Assembly: GCA_009829735.1 (NCBI GenBank)
Contig: CM020619.1
Coordinates: 18,543,816-18,607,815 of the forward strand
DNA length: 64,000 nt
Reading direction: 5' to 3'
DNA from: Pyropia yezoensis
Taxonomy: Eukaryota > Rhodophyta > Bangiophyceae > Bangiales > Bangiaceae
The notes under the pieces are model-generated. The model searched no databases, was not told the DNA's origin, and was given only the letters and a program-made list of their open reading frames with translations. This document shows positions 22,731-35,035 of the stretch, in pieces; the first letter of the stretch is position 1; the number at the start of each line of letters is the position of its first letter. The position numbers and the translations under genes were made by a program.

Positions 22731-25228
22731 CGGGGGGGGGGGACAGCGGCGGGCCTGGGCACCCCGCCCCTCTTCCACCCACCCCCTCGTCGGTACGCTA
22801 CCTAGATAGAGCTGCCGCGGCACCGTTAAGGCGAGTTTGCCGCCCACCCACCCCCCCCCCCTACTTCCTGCGTCCATCCGCGTCCGTCCGCGACGGCCGC
22901 AAAGCAGTGGCCGCGGGGGGGGGGGGGGGGGGGCGTGCGGGGGAAAGGGCCTGTCTGGCCAGACACGCAGGCCGCAGCAGCACGCCCCCCCCCCCACCCC
23001 CCAACCACCCACACCCCCCCGGCCGGGCAGTCTCCGTCGGGGGGTGCCAGTCCCGCGCCGGCACCCCCTCAAACCCACTGGTGACCACACCGCCCCCCCG
23101 CCGCTGTGACGCACAGTCCCGTGCCTATCTACCCCCACCCCCCCGCGGCACACGTGCGCCGGCCGATGGCACTCACGCATCAGCGTGCGGCAGCCCGTTG
23201 GTGGGAGGTGGGGGGGGGGGGGGGGGGGGGGGGGGGGAAAGGGGGTTGTGCGCGCCCAGACTTCCTCCCCTCCCCCCCACCCCCCCCCCCCTCGCCCCCT
23301 TCCCGGTCGATACGGCCGCCGCACGCCGGGCGCTGCCGCCGCCGCTGCCCGCGCGCACGGCCGGCTCGCGTTTGTTATGGCCCTCGACGGCTGGCAATAC
23401 AAACGACAATGCGGGGCCGCCAAGACTCGTACCAGACTGCTGCGGCCGGCCGGCCTGCCGGCGAGACGGCGCCCACACCCCGGCCGACGCCGGCCGGCCA
23501 CCCCACCGGGGGGGGGGGGGGCGAGGGTTTGGGCGTCGTGTCCAGCGACGCTCGGGGGCCACCCATCAACGACAGCGGTGGCGCAAAAAGGGGGCGGGGG
23601 GGGGGGGGGGGGGGGGGGGAAGGCGGGGAGGGTGGGTTGGTGGGTGGGTGGGTGGGTGGGTGGATGGGTGGGTGGCTACCGCCACGGGGAATTGCGGGAC
23701 GGCTGTCAACTGCGGGGCAGCCCGTCCACATAGGGGAGAAAAGAGGGGGGGGGGGGGCGGGGAGAGGGGGGGGGGTCTGATGATGTGAGCCGCTGAGCGC
23801 TGGCGTTGCCAGTAAAGAACATTGGCACGCCAACGGTGGGGGACAGTGACAGACCGGGGGGGGGGGGGTGGCCGAGGCCTCGCCCTCGAGGGTGACCGCC
23901 CGCGCGCGTGCGCTTCCGTCACCACCTGCGGTGGACAGCTGCTCGCTAGATAGATACACCCCGGCGGCATCCGCCCCCCTCCGCACCCCTTCCCCTCTCT
24001 CTGGCTGGGATCGGCTGTGTCGGCGGCCCCCGGGGGCGGCAATCGGCTCAGAGGTGGATTGGTCACGAGACAGAGAGCGTGCCCTGCAGGGGGGGTGGAT
24101 GGGGGCGGATGGCGGAGACCGGTGCGGGGAGGGGGGGGGGGTGCTTGGATCTACGGTGGCATCGCCTGTGAAGTGATCCGGCGGCACCGGGCGGCGGCGT
24201 TGGCGGTCGCGTCGGGGGGGGGGGGGGGGGGGGCTCTTGACAGTAGCAGCGCGCTGGGGGGTGGGAGTCGGAAATGGAGAGGAGGAGGAGGAAAGGAGGA
24301 GGAGGAAAGGACGACGAGGAGGAAAGAGGGGGCGGAGGTGGGGTTGAGGGGGGGGGGGGGGGGGGGGTGTCGGGGGACGTGGGGACGGTGTGTATGGGGA
24401 GTGGGTGGCGCTGGTGCATCTGCTGTTGCTGTGGCGTCAGCGCCCTCTTTTCTTTGCTCACCCACGCTCCTGCGGCCATCATGAATCATCATCATGGACC
24501 ATGGCCCATGATCTACCAAGCGGGGAAGGGGGGCAGCTTCAAGCCACGTTGGCTGGGACACGGACAGCCCAACGCGCGTTGAACCCCACACCCCCCACCG
24601 CACCAGACGCCGGGGAAGTGGCTGCCGCTACTTGAGCTAGTGGCCAGGCAGGAACTGGCGGTGGGCCATGATGACCCGACGGCAACGGGTGGTTGATCGC
24701 TGGCGCTAGCGTCAGCCGCCCCCTCCCGCATCAATCAACCTCCTCTCCCTCCCCCGGGGGGAGAATCCCTGCCCGTCCCTCCTTCCACAACGGGTCTGTA
24801 TGTCTATCTACATACTGTACAGTGGGAAACAGAATAGAATACACCGTTGTGTACTGCCCCCTTTGTAAAGCTACCCATGGCTTTAGATAGATACATCCCC
24901 GTCCTCTCTGACCGCCACTGCCACGCCCATACTGTTGCTGGGGGGTTGTTCTGCTCCTTTCGAGCAAAACTTTGCACCTGGCACGCCGCGAAACCACCAC
25001 CACCCCCACCCCCACCGCACGCGGGACTGTCAACGCGGAGGGCTCGTATGGCCACAGAACCACAACCGCGGCCGGCCAAGCTGGCCGCACGTCGGGGGGT
25101 GGCAACGCGTGTGCGTCCCGGGTCGGATGGGGGCTTCCCTGCGCTCCTCTGGCGCCGCGGCCCGGCGGCGCGTGAATCAGCGCGCGGGGCGTGAGTGGGT
25201 GAGGGATCGTGTGTTTCGGCTTTCTTCC
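21529..25228. other. G-rich intergenic region with very long poly-G runs
   Basis: No gene is supported over 3.7 kb. It holds an A15 run near 21583, several poly-G runs of 20-40 bases (about 22322-22347, 22696-22740, 23211-23237, 23594-23619), a (GGGT)n array at about 23632-23674, and a purine-only GA-rich stretch near 24270-24330. All long open frames here are Gly- or Pro-runs with no domain. Confidence 0.6.
23632..23674 (+). repeat. (GGGT)n simple repeat
   Basis: About ten GGGT units with small interruptions follow directly on a poly-G run. The sequence satisfies the pattern for G-quadruplex formation on the plus strand. Confidence 0.85.
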
Positions 25229-25335
25229 CATCGAAGCTCTTATTTCAACGGCATTTCGATGAGCCTCGGAAGGCCTGTTAGGCCCCTCCTCGATGGAAGC
25301 TCGATGGGGCTCGATCGGACCCCGGCTCGATGAGA
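25229..25335. repeat. TCGATGGG-motif repeat island, copy 1
   Basis: Six or more TCGATG(G/A) or related octamers occur within about 100 bases (for example ctcgatggggctcgatcgg). It is followed about 30 bases later by tttacagtctc, as is copy 2, so the two copies are probably direct duplicates about 560 bases apart. Confidence 0.65.
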
Positions 25336-25781
25336 CAGGACGGGCTTTCTTTATCGAGCAAAAGCTTTACAGTCTCAATACGCTACATGTCCTGTCGCCT
25401 ATTGTTCTGTGTCGCCCTGGAGAGAACTGTACAGTACAGTCTGCCTGCCCATGCGGCGCCTTTTTAACGCTGCCGATGTACAGTCTTTCTCCATTGCTGT
25501 GACATCCTTTCTTGGGCACGGTGTCTTGTAACCAATGCAGGTCGACCGACCTCTACGGTGCGATCAACGCATGTGTCAGCATTCGATCGTTGTCACCGAC
25601 CAATCAGAGGGCGGAGTCAAGTTACAATCCTTGGGCTTACGGTCGCCACAAAGGGTGCCCAAGAATGGAGAAAGACTGTAGTGGTCTTCTTTTTATCCCT
25701 GCCGATGCGTTGTATTTTTGTCTACACATCCCTACCCCCGTACCTCTCCTCGTCAGTTTCTGCTCAAAGCCCACCAAGACC

Positions 25782-25930
25782 GCACTTTCGATGGCAACTC
25801 GACGGAACTCGACGGGCCTCAAGGGGCCCATCGAAGGCGCCTATCGGTGGGCCTTCGAGGGGAACTCGATGGGGACTTGTTCGAGGGGCATCGATGGGGC
25901 TTCCCATCGGACCCAGGACCTTTACAGTCT
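25782..25930. repeat. TCGATGGG-motif repeat island, copy 2
   Basis: The stretch is dense in tcgatgg, tcgacgg and cccatcg in both orientations and ends in aggacctttacagtctcgca, shared with the flank of copy 1. The same motif family recurs at 34.9 kb and 40.8 kb. Confidence 0.65.
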
Positions 25931-26662
25931 CGCATGTACAGTGATGGTCACACGATAATTCTCAGCTCACACGAGCTTTGCGAGTGACGCAAGTGCTTGT
26001 ACCATCATTCCCGCTTTGGTGACACCGTTTTTGTCCCCACCCTACCCTGTTTCATCCGCTCGCCGTGGCCGCTGCTGCTACTGGTGCTGCCGGTGGGTCT
26101 CTGGTTGACATGAGCATGCGCTCACTGCTGGCGCAGCGCCGCGACCCGTACGGCACGCTCCCAAGCACTAGGCGCTACGTACCCCAGGACCAGCGACACC
26201 CAAAAAGACAGCTCTGGCCGGGCAGGCCTTTGGCTATCTGCCACTACCGAACGCACAAGCAAGCTAAAGGCACGGACTAAGTCCCTATAGCATCACCCCC
26301 TCTACATGTTGCACCGCCCACCGCCCCACCTCCCTTCCCGCAAGCTCTCGACCAGCGGCTCGGTCTGGCCGGCAAACAACGCCGGGGCGGTGGCGTCCCG
26401 CCGCGCCCACTCCTCCTCCTGAGAATCCAAGAGCACCACTGGAGACAGCAACTGGCTCGCCAACAGTATCGCCAGGGGCCACGCCCCAGCAGTACCGCAA
26501 GGGGCCACGGCCCACCACGCCCACGCCCCCGCGCAAGCAACGCACGCCGTTAACGTTCACACAGCTGCGGTCCGTCACCCGCTCTCGGCTCCGTCAAAGC
26601 CCGTCAAAGTGGTACCTCCTCCAGGTACTCAGCAAAACCGCCGGGATACGCCGCACTCTCAG

Positions 26663-26710
26663 GAAGCAGTCCAGGTGCAGCGTCACGAAGCAGTCCAGGT
26701 GCAGCTTCAC
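26663..26710. repeat. 24-bp tandem duplication
   Basis: Two adjacent copies of gaagcagtccaggtgcagc plus five bases differ at one position (g/t). They lie just downstream of the accessory gene of the transposon and encode no recognisable product. Confidence 0.7.
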
Positions 26711-26933
26711 CCGGCTCGCCACCGTCAGCGCCCTCCGCAGGCGCAACGCTCCCCGGAGTGTCAACAACCCCCCCATCGCCAACCCCAACTGCGGCGCCGA
26801 CATCCACGGCGGCGCCGAGGCCTGCCCGACGGCCGACCCGATCCGCAGAGACGATGTCCCCCGCGCCGTCAACACCATCCGCGACGGCGACGTCTGCCTC
26901 ACCCGCATCGTCCTCCCAGCCGTCAGCGCTCTC

Positions 26934-29198
26934 TCATTCATCGACCGCGTCCCCTTCAAGACCCTCCCCATCGACATCACTCTCCCCACCGTTGGCACCG
27001 CCTAGCCCAGGGACGAGCTCCGTACTGCGGTCACCTTCCTGCTCTGCAGAACCAGCCCTCCCGGCGGAGCCATTTGAGCCCTCGGGCAGCTCATCGCCCG
27101 ACTCACCGACCACAAACGTCCCGTCGTCAGCAAGTAGCATGGCTCGACATTTGTCGTTCCCGTCGCAGAGGCGCAGGCCGTCCTTGACCTTGGTGTGCCT
27201 GCGCAGAAGCGTGCTGACGTGCCGCACCTCCGCGCGCCACCCTTCGTAGGCACCATCATCGTTGCCTGTGCGGCGCGACTTGCGGATCCCGGCGATCTTC
27301 TCAAACACCCCTTTCGCCCAGTACGTGATAAGCCCAACGTGACCTGTGCTCGCGTCCACGTAGACATCGTCCCCCACATCCTTGGGGCTCACCACACGCG
27401 CCGCATGGCCATTGCGCATGAAGGTCGCCTGCAGGGCTTCGTTGATGGCTGGGTCGGCCTTGTCGGAGCGTGCGTACCTGACATCTTTCGGCCACCCCGC
27501 CGCGACCGCCGGCGTCATCGAGTCGATGTCCTCTCCCAAGTCCTTGAAGTACGCCAGCATGGCGACTTTTTGCAGCGCCTCGGTCACGTGGCTGCTAATG
27601 CGGTACAGCCTTTCGCTGACGCGAATCCTCTTGTCTGTCGGGGTTCCTGCCGTCGTCAAAAATACTCGGAAGCTGCTTAGGTAGGCCTCTGAGTCATCCC
27701 GGGAACCAACTCGGACGCTCTCGCAAGCATCGTACAGGATCTCGAGGGAGCGCGCCCGGTTGGGCATTGCCTGGTAGCTCTCTGTCGACCCCAACATCTC
27801 CTGGATCATTGCCTTCTTCGCGACGTCCCGCACATTGGACAGCTCCATATCATTGATGCTGGCCAGCTCCTGTTGGGCCGCGCAGTCATCAAGCATCGCA
27901 AAGCTGCCACGGAGGGTTGGCGCACCGAGACGCTCCTTCTTGACTCGGCCGACCACATCATCCTAGACGCCCTTGGCGGCGCCCTGCAGCTGCACAACGG
28001 CTTGTGCGGTGCGTTCGTTCCCCACACCTTGGGTGTGAAGGCTGGTCGATAGTCGGTTGACAGAGGTGTGGACCTCGTCCAGCTTCTTGCGCAGCCCTGC
28101 CAAGTGGACACAAACCGGACGCAAGCCCTCCGCAAAAACCCTGGTCATTGCATCCACCGTTACGGTCGGAGGTGCACGCGGCTCACCGACCGGGTGCACC
28201 GGAGGTGGAGCAGCCAGCGGCGTCATACCATTCTGGGACTCTGCCGGTGGCGGCCCGTCAGGGACCTGGATCACTTGAGCCGGTCCACCAGCCAGCAGCG
28301 CAGCTGCCGCCTTCTTGGAGATGCGCTTGCCGCGCGACTTCGCTGGCTTCCGGATCGCCTTCTGTGCCTTGGGCGGTGACGGGGCTGCCGCAGATGTAAG
28401 TGATCCCCCTGCAGAATCACCGGCGTCGCCTCCAGCAGGGCCACCAGCAGGCACCTGTGGAACCCGGAAAGACAGACCCCGGGGCGGCCCGACGACCTCC
28501 AGGTGCGTCTGCAGGGGCTTCTGGAACAGGGACGGTCTGTGTGCCCCCGGCTCCGAAAGTGTGGCCTCGCCTTGCGACCCAGGGGGCGACATCGCAGCCA
28601 CCCGGCGCGACGGTGCGACAGCACTCCCTCGAGTCTCCGCGGGTAGCACCGCTCCGACTGTACCGCGCCGCGCGGCGTCTGCAACGGACACGGGTGAAGT
28701 ATTGTCGGCGCTATCGATTGTCTTGCTTGCAACGGGGTGTGGAGGTGGCGACGCGGAAGGACCCGCCCCCACCGCGGTGATCCTTGTCGTGGATGGTCCG
28801 CCTGAGCCCCTTGCAGCGCCCGCGATGTTCCTCGCGGTGGTAGCCCCGAGCGGGCGCTTCCCTGTCTTCAGAGATGGGGAGCGACGCTTGGGCATCACAG
28901 CAGCAGCAGCCGGCGTCCCAGGTCTGCGGGGAGGCAAGACCAGCCCGCGTGCGCCCGCCGCCGTGAGCCGGCGAGACGAGAGCGGCGGCCGCGCAGCGCT
29001 GGCACCCGGTGATGGCGGCGGAGGCTCCAGTTCGGACGACCCGTCAGTGGGACAGCCCGGTGTTAGCCATCGCAGCTGCGCTTGGCTGCTCGGCAGCGGA
29101 GCCAGCACTGCAGCTGCTGCTGCTTCACCTTCATTCCCTGCTGTCGGTTGGGATGGAGGAAAGCTGTCGACGAGCTGATGAGGGCGACGAGGAGGCAT
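26934..29198 (-). CDS. Transposon accessory protein, one in-frame TAG
   Basis: No family is recognised. The ATG at 29198 has a good context (cacaATGCCT). Translation runs 411 residues to a TAG at 27963-27965 and then, in the same frame, another 342 residues to a TGA at 26934. The first part is disordered, rich in Pro, Ala, Ser and Arg, with a basic patch (KSRGKRISKKAAAALLAGG), and ends in a heptad-like helix (LAGLRKKLDEVHTSVNRLST). The second part looks globular and charged (AYLSSFRVFLTTAGTPTDKR; CDGNDKCRAMLLADDGTFVV). Continuous protein-like sequence on both sides of the TAG suggests one gene that is either recently inactivated or read through. It diverges from the transposase at 29605, which is why it is placed in the same element. 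Confidence 0.6.
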
Positions 29199-29604
29199 TG
29201 TGAGCGTGGGAAGGGTGAGAAGCCGCCAATCAAAAAGAAGCCAAAGCGAAGACGGTGTCGGGGTAGAGAGAGGAGCGCAAGCACAAAGCACACTCCCAGC
29301 AGCGTGGTCAGCTGCACGTACAGGACGCAGTCCAGAATCCGCGCTGGCAGAGGCACTCTTCCCCCCCCCGACCGTGCTTGCGCTCTGCTTTTCCCGCAGA
29401 CTGCGAAGCGCAGGCAAGCTCCCAGCCCGTCACAGCTCTGTGAATGGTGCGTGTAGCCCGGCAGGATTTTTAGGTGTTCCAGTGTGTGTCTGGTTGTGAG
29501 CGCGCCTGGAACCATGGTGAGGAGGGCTCTGTGTGGAGAGGTCAGCGACTGACATGTGACCGCGTCTTCTCGTTCGTCTTCCTTGATGGCTGTTTTTCGT
29601 GCCT

Positions 29605-32600
29605 ATGGATGACAGAGTCATGTCGGGCGGCAAGAAGCGGGCCAGGCTGCTCGTCTGCTCAGTGTGCCAATTCGAAACCTACAGCAAGGGGGGGTTCGTC
29701 TGGCACCAAAAGTCAGCTCACGGGCGAAAGGTCGGCAGCGGCTTCCCTGGCAAGAAACGAGGAAGGCCGGAGACAGTGGGAGAGGCTGACGACGCCGCTG
29801 AGGTGGACGGCATTCCCGTGCATGCCAGGGCTCTTCGACGAGTGGGTCATTGGGCCGCCCCTTTAGGAGGTGCTTCAGGCCGCAACACTGGCCATTTTGG
29901 GCCTGGCGCCGCAGGCGTGCAGGAGCCGGACACCGCGCTTGCCGGCGATGAGGCAATAGCGGGCTTTGGGGCTCTTGCGCCTGATCACTCTGGCAGCTAT
30001 GACGCCGCCATCCGCGCTCAGCTTTATCCCCTACTGGAGATGACTCGCGTGCTGCGCGACATCGTCACTGAAGGAGCTATGGACCCCGAGTACCAGTACC
30101 AGTCCCTGGCGACCCGCACTTTCAGTCTGTACGAAGTTCTGGATGACGCTGCGCGGTCGGTCCCGATTTTGCAAAGACGAAGAAACAGCCGCTGCGGGCG
30201 GTTCAACACACCCTGTCTGCGCGCTCTGCAGCAGTTTGTTCTTGGGGTGGGCAGAGCTGGTCTGTCTGTGCGAGAGCAGAAGCAGCTGTACGACGTTTTG
30301 GAGGTCTGGGACAGGCGCGCCGCAGGTGACCGAGTGGAGGTTTGTGACGACCGCTCTCTACGTGCCATCTTTCTCTCCGTCTCCTCCTTCACCAATGCAC
30401 TGCGCGACGACCTGAACGAGGCTGTGCTCGGCGCGGGGTGGAAGAAGCTGAAGATTCGAGAGGGCGGCACTGAGTACAAGGTTTACTATCGTTCAGTCCT
30501 CCAGCTTGTGATGGCTCAACTTCGGAGAGGAGAAGGTGACGTACGGTTTTGGAGCGGGGAAGATGGTCCCGCACCTCCAACAAATCGGCGGCAGATGCCC
30601 TCGGACGGGGACGCATTCCGTCTTTGTGAGGAAGAAGTCGTCTGCACTCACGGCAGTGCAAGCTTTGTGCTGGGTCTTCATCTCTACAGTGACAGCAGCC
30701 AGTTGTCCTGGTCTGGTGGTACGTTTATGCATGCACTGTTCCATTAAGGGCGAAGGACCATCACCACTTGGCTTCTTGGTCATTATGCGAGTGTGCGCTC
30801 ACCTTGTGTCCCACATTTGACTGTTGACTTACCTATTTTCCTCTGGCCCTTCGCTGTGGACTTTCCGCACTACCTTGAAGTAACCGCTCGCTTGTATCAT
30901 CAGCCCACAAACTGTTCCCATTGCGAGTGCGCTTAGTCAACGATGTGTCTGGCGATATCCACTGGATGACAGTCGCCTACATTCCCCTCGTGCGCATTCA
31001 GATTGAGAAGGCGGCGAAGGAGCGCTCCCGGCTGCGCCGCTGCGGAATTCTACAGCGTGTGCTCTACGTCTGCATGCGGACGGCAATGGCAGCCAGCAGG
31101 CTTGGTGCTGAGTTGCGCGTGGGTGGCCGGCAGCTGATGGCCTTCCCTCGTGTTTTACTGTATGTATGCGATCAACCCGAAGAGCGCGCTGTCTTCTGCC
31201 TGAAGGCAGGACAGTGCCAGCGCCCTTGCTCCCTGTTAGACGTTCAGGTTGACGTTGCGGGTGCCTCGGAGGCGTTGAATGCGGCCGACCGGGACGTCGT
31301 CGAGACTCTGGAGCGCCAGCTAGAGGCATCTGGCCACAGGCAGCACGGCCGGCAGCAAGCACGGAGAGAGGACCTTGGGGCTGTGGACAGCTTGACAGGA
31401 TTTGTGCCGGCGCTAGCCGCAATGGAGGGCCTTTCAACATCGCCTTACTTGCTTTACAAGATGATTGGCTTTGATGCTCTGCATGTAAGTTGGTCCATTC
31501 TCAGTGCGCGTGTGTAACTGTGCGTGGAGTGCACGCTCCCATTGACTTTCTGCAGTGGAGCGCATGGACTAACAGTTTGCACCGTCTTGTGATCCTCGCG
31601 GTCTGGATGGTTTTACTGGTGATGCAGGTTTTGGACCTCGGCGTGACCAGGCTGCTTGTTCAATGGCTCGTCGAGGTCTTCCCAAAGATCTGCAAGGGGG
31701 ACATGCCGCTGGCGGGGACGGAAGCGGCGTCGCGTCGCGTTTGCAACAAGAGGCTGAAGCACCTCGGCCGCCGCAGCAAGGCTTGTAGAACGCCTCCAGG
31801 GTAAGTTTCTTGAACACACACGCGGGAATAGACGGCTGTATCTATGTCAGTTCCCCCCGGCTGGCGGCCCGTTCCACCACGGCATGTCCTCCGCGTCCTC
31901 TCTCAGCTGTTGCTCCGGTGGTCAGTTGGTGCCCCAATGGTCGTGCTCATGTGTGCTAACGTGCCCTCTGGCTCCGTCGACCAGTTCTTGTTCCTCCTCG
32001 CAATCATGCGCCTTACTTGATTTAGACCATCTTGGTGACCCACCCCTTAGCTTCCTGGTCAAGCACGATGAGCCTCAGTCCGTGTACACTGGGAAGCATA
32101 AAAGAGAGGGCGTGTCGACGATGGCGTTTTTGGTCGCCGGGGTCTGGCGCACTCGTGGGGCCCTGCCGGTCCCCCAAGCCGTTGAGCCAGAAGTGTGTCC
32201 TGGACCAGAGGATGGCTCTGCGCCTACTGTTGGCGATGGATTTCACGACGCTGTCCCGGATCTTGCGGCCCGTGTGGCGACATTGCACCTGGATGTACCG
32301 CCCGACGAAGACGAGGAAAAAGACGATCCAGCGTCTACTGCAAGGAAAGCGCAGCTTGACTGGCCTACCTACCATGCTGTGTGGCAAGAGACGCCGATTG
32401 ACGAAGCCATCACGGCGATATTTGCGGAGTTTGCGGTGCTACACGCCGAGCTGTGCGGGTACACGTGCTCTACTGCCCCCCTGCCCCTGACCTTGGACGT
32501 GGGCAAGCGCATCTCGGAGAGGGCAGAGCGCTTTTTGACGCTCTACCTGTCGCCCATCCTGGGCCCACGGCATTCATCGAAGGTGCACAGGCTGTTGTGT

Positions 32601-33545
32601 CACGTTTTGCATGCTATTCGCATGCACGGCAATATCAACAACGGAAATGCGGGCATCAACGAGCGCATGCACAAGGAGGACAAACCCTACTACGCCCGGA
32701 CCAATAAGGCAATGTCGGACTTTACCCGCCAGCTAGTCGTCCAGGCACATGGCGCCCGCGTCATCACGTGCCGCAATGCTGAAGAAGATAAAGCTCTTCT
32801 TTCGGACGAGCCTCCCGGTCATGGGGACAGCGACGGTGAAGCCCCGGTTCAGGGCCTCTCTGACGACGATGGAGCGCTGGATGGTGCAACCATGGGGCTC
32901 GACAGTGGTCCACGGCCTGCGGAAGCCCCTTTTGATGAACGTGTCGGTGCCGCAGCTGTGTCGACGCCTGCGTACCACCTGCGACGAGTGAGTGTGTCAG
33001 CAATGGCGCAGTGGCCAGGTATGAAGAGTGTTGCGGCTGCCCTTGGGCTGCCTGAGGACGCAGCAGTGCGTGTGAGCTCGCGCATCAGCTTCGAGGCTTT
33101 CTTAGAGTGTGGCTGGACTGCCACGCAGCTGCTGTACGCGTCCCCTTCCTTCTTGGGTGAGCTCTGGTACGACTTCGTACTGTACTCCCCGTCCATGAAT
33201 GCGGCTACCTTGTCGGTGGCTGAGGTGCGGGCCATCGTTCGGCGGCCGGAGGGCGACGTCGCGGTAGTGGAGGACACGGAAGTCGTCCCGGGTGTTCCCA
33301 ACTGCCCCTCGGTGTCGCGCGGGTGTACGCGCCTGGCCTGGAGCATTCCCGTCGGAAAGACGGACGTTTGCCTGCGAACGTTGCCGCTGGCATCAATTCG
33401 GCGGGTGCTTCACGTGGTCCCGGACTTCGCCGACCTGGCAAGTCGCCGGGGCCTTGAGGCGACGCCCGCAGATTGGGGTGACCGAGTGGCTGATCGTTTG
33501 GCAATGCGCTACTCCATCAACGCGTTCTATCCATGGGGGACGTGA
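29605..33545 (+). CDS. Plavaka/KDZ-like DDE transposase, multi-exon
   Basis: The enzyme would cut and join transposon ends in the nucleus. Exon 1 (29605-30718) begins with a C2H2 finger (CSVCQFETYSKGGFVWHQKSAH) and ends in LHLYSDSSQLSWSG. Exon 2 (30904-31484) continues as AHKLFPLRVRLVNDVSGD, typical of this family, and ends in MIGFDALH; exon 3 (31628-31800) resumes with VLDLGVTRLLVQWL. Donors are GTACGT, GTAAGT and GTAAGT, with CAG acceptors, and exons 1-3 join in frame. The last block is open to 33545; its start is uncertain (an in-frame acceptor exists at 31907, and an additional intron near 31.9-32.0 kb is likely). It carries KVHRLLCHVLHAIRMHGN and INERMHKEDKPYYARTNK, matching the C-terminal catalytic block of Plavaka transposases. 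No stop interrupts the supported exons, so the copy may be intact. Confidence 0.8.
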
Positions 33546-34916
33546 CGATTTCACAACATAGCACAACACGACGAAGGCACAACTCACCTTGACCACTTTC
33601 TCGCCTTCATCCTATGCAGTAACGACACGTTGATGACCGAGAGAGTCGAGTGAGACGAACACGGACCAGTAATGCTATGAAAGGGCGCAGGCTCTATTGC
33701 TTTTGATCATTTAAATCTCCACCTGTCTCCCTTGTGCCTCTTTCGGTGGCCACCTAGCAAATGCCTCCACGATCCTCGTCCCCACAGCCCCAGTGTGCGG
33801 CGTTCAGTTTTGCCGGGCAGTCCATAGCTGAGAACGGGTGCGGGAAGCAACGGGTGCGCGTGGGTCCGCTTCCGCAGCCAAGTCTGCGGACGCCTCCGCC
33901 GCACCCAGAGATAAGGGCAGTGGCGGCGAAAGGGAGTGGCGCCACACGTTCGAGGCCGGGGGTGGAGCCGCCGCCGCCGCTCCTGGCGCGGACGCGGCCA
34001 CAGCCGCCGCTGCCGAGGCTGCGAGTGCAGAGGCAATGGAGCCCTCAGCAGGCGGAGCTCCCTGGGCCGGGGGCGGCCACAGTAAGAGCGGCTGGTGCCA
34101 CATAGCCGGGCGTTCTGCCGCCGCCGCCGCCGCCGCATCCGGCGCGGAAGCGGCCACAGCCGCCGCTGCCGAGGCTGCAGGTACAGAGGCAATGGGGTCC
34201 ACAGCAGGCGGAGCTCCCTGGAGCAGGGGAGGGCGCAGTAGCAGCTGCTGGTGCCACACGGCCGGGGGCGGTGACAACGCCGCCGCCCCCTGCGCGGATG
34301 CCGCCACCACCTCTGCCGCTGCCTCAGCCGCTGCTCCACCAGCATCCGCCGCTGCTACTGCCGCTTTATCCGCTGCTGCAGCCGCCTCCGCCGCCGCCGC
34401 TGCTGCAGCCGCCGCAGCGGCCGCCGCCGCCGACGCCGCGGTTGCTGCCGCTGCCGTCGCCGCCGCTGCAGCGGACGCCGCGAATGAGGCCGCCAACGCT
34501 TCGGCAATCGGGGCAGCGGCGTTGGGGCGTTGCAACGATGAGGTCTGCTGCGGCTTCGCCTGCGCTGGGTCCGTCGGCGGCATGATCATTGGTGCGGCTG
34601 CTGGGGGGTGCGGGAGGGCCGCATTCGTGGAGGCAGAGGGTGGCGAGCTTGCTTCCCCCGTGGGGGTTGACGCCCAGCCACCGTGCCTGAGCTGAAGGAC
34701 GCCGGGCGCAAAGTTGGCCACCGGGCGAGCGTGGGAGCGACGCTGGGCTGAAGTCTATCAGTCATTGGGCTACTCCTGACAGAGTGTGCCGGTCCAATGA
34801 GAGGGGCCGCCGGAAGCGCAGTCTCGCGCGTGTTTCGGTGTCCTAAGATCATAGCCGCGGACGCGAGAGAACTTCCATCGACCAGCCGGAGCGCCGACAA
34901 GCGGGCCTCAGTCTAG
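33546..34916. repeat. Spacer with Ala-coding tandem repeat (52-codon period)
   Basis: Between the two transposons, roughly 33.97-34.3 kb holds two clear copies and one partial copy of a 156-base repeat (first marker ggcgcggacgcggccacag at 33985, second at 34141). They are followed by GCC/GCT-rich DNA to 34.5 kb. The repeat is open on both strands (Ala-rich on plus; WHQ-LLL-PP-QGAPPA units on minus, where an ATG exists at 34589). Without a good start on either strand I treat it as repeat, possibly part of a gene for an Ala-rich protein. Confidence 0.5.
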
Positions 34917-35035
34917 GGTCCCATCGAATGGGTGCTTTCGATGGGACTGTCGATGAGCTGGAAACGCCCATCGAAAGAGCCATTCGATGGGTCGACGGGG
35001 CTCGAGGGTCTTCGATGGGCTTTGGGCGGGAGCCG
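34917..35035. repeat. TCGATGGG-motif repeat island, copy 3
   Basis: It begins ggtcccatcgaa and contains ctttcgatg and gctggaaacgcccat in an order shared, in the same orientation, with the island at 40801. Eight or more TCGATG or TCGACG motifs occur in 119 bases. Confidence 0.75.

Larger units (their letters stand above)
26934..33545. mobile_element. Two-gene DNA transposon, Plavaka/KDZ-like
   Basis: Two divergent genes share a gap of about 400 bases (29199-29604) that presumably holds both promoters. The plus-strand gene is a recognisable transposase; the minus-strand gene is an accessory frame of unknown function. Divergent transposase-plus-accessory layouts are known in the CACTA superfamily. 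I could not find terminal inverted repeats or a target duplication; the limits given are only the coding limits. Motif islands at 25.2-25.9 and 34.9 kb may mark subterminal repeats. Confidence 0.7.

Noticed and set aside
21525..23501. 658-codon open frame on minus upstream of the propeller protein
   Set aside because: It is mostly Pro runs read from poly-G tracts; openness follows from base composition.
33838..34695. 285-codon Ala-rich frame on plus
   Set aside because: It has no ATG near its start, and the opposite strand is equally open; kept only as a repeat region.
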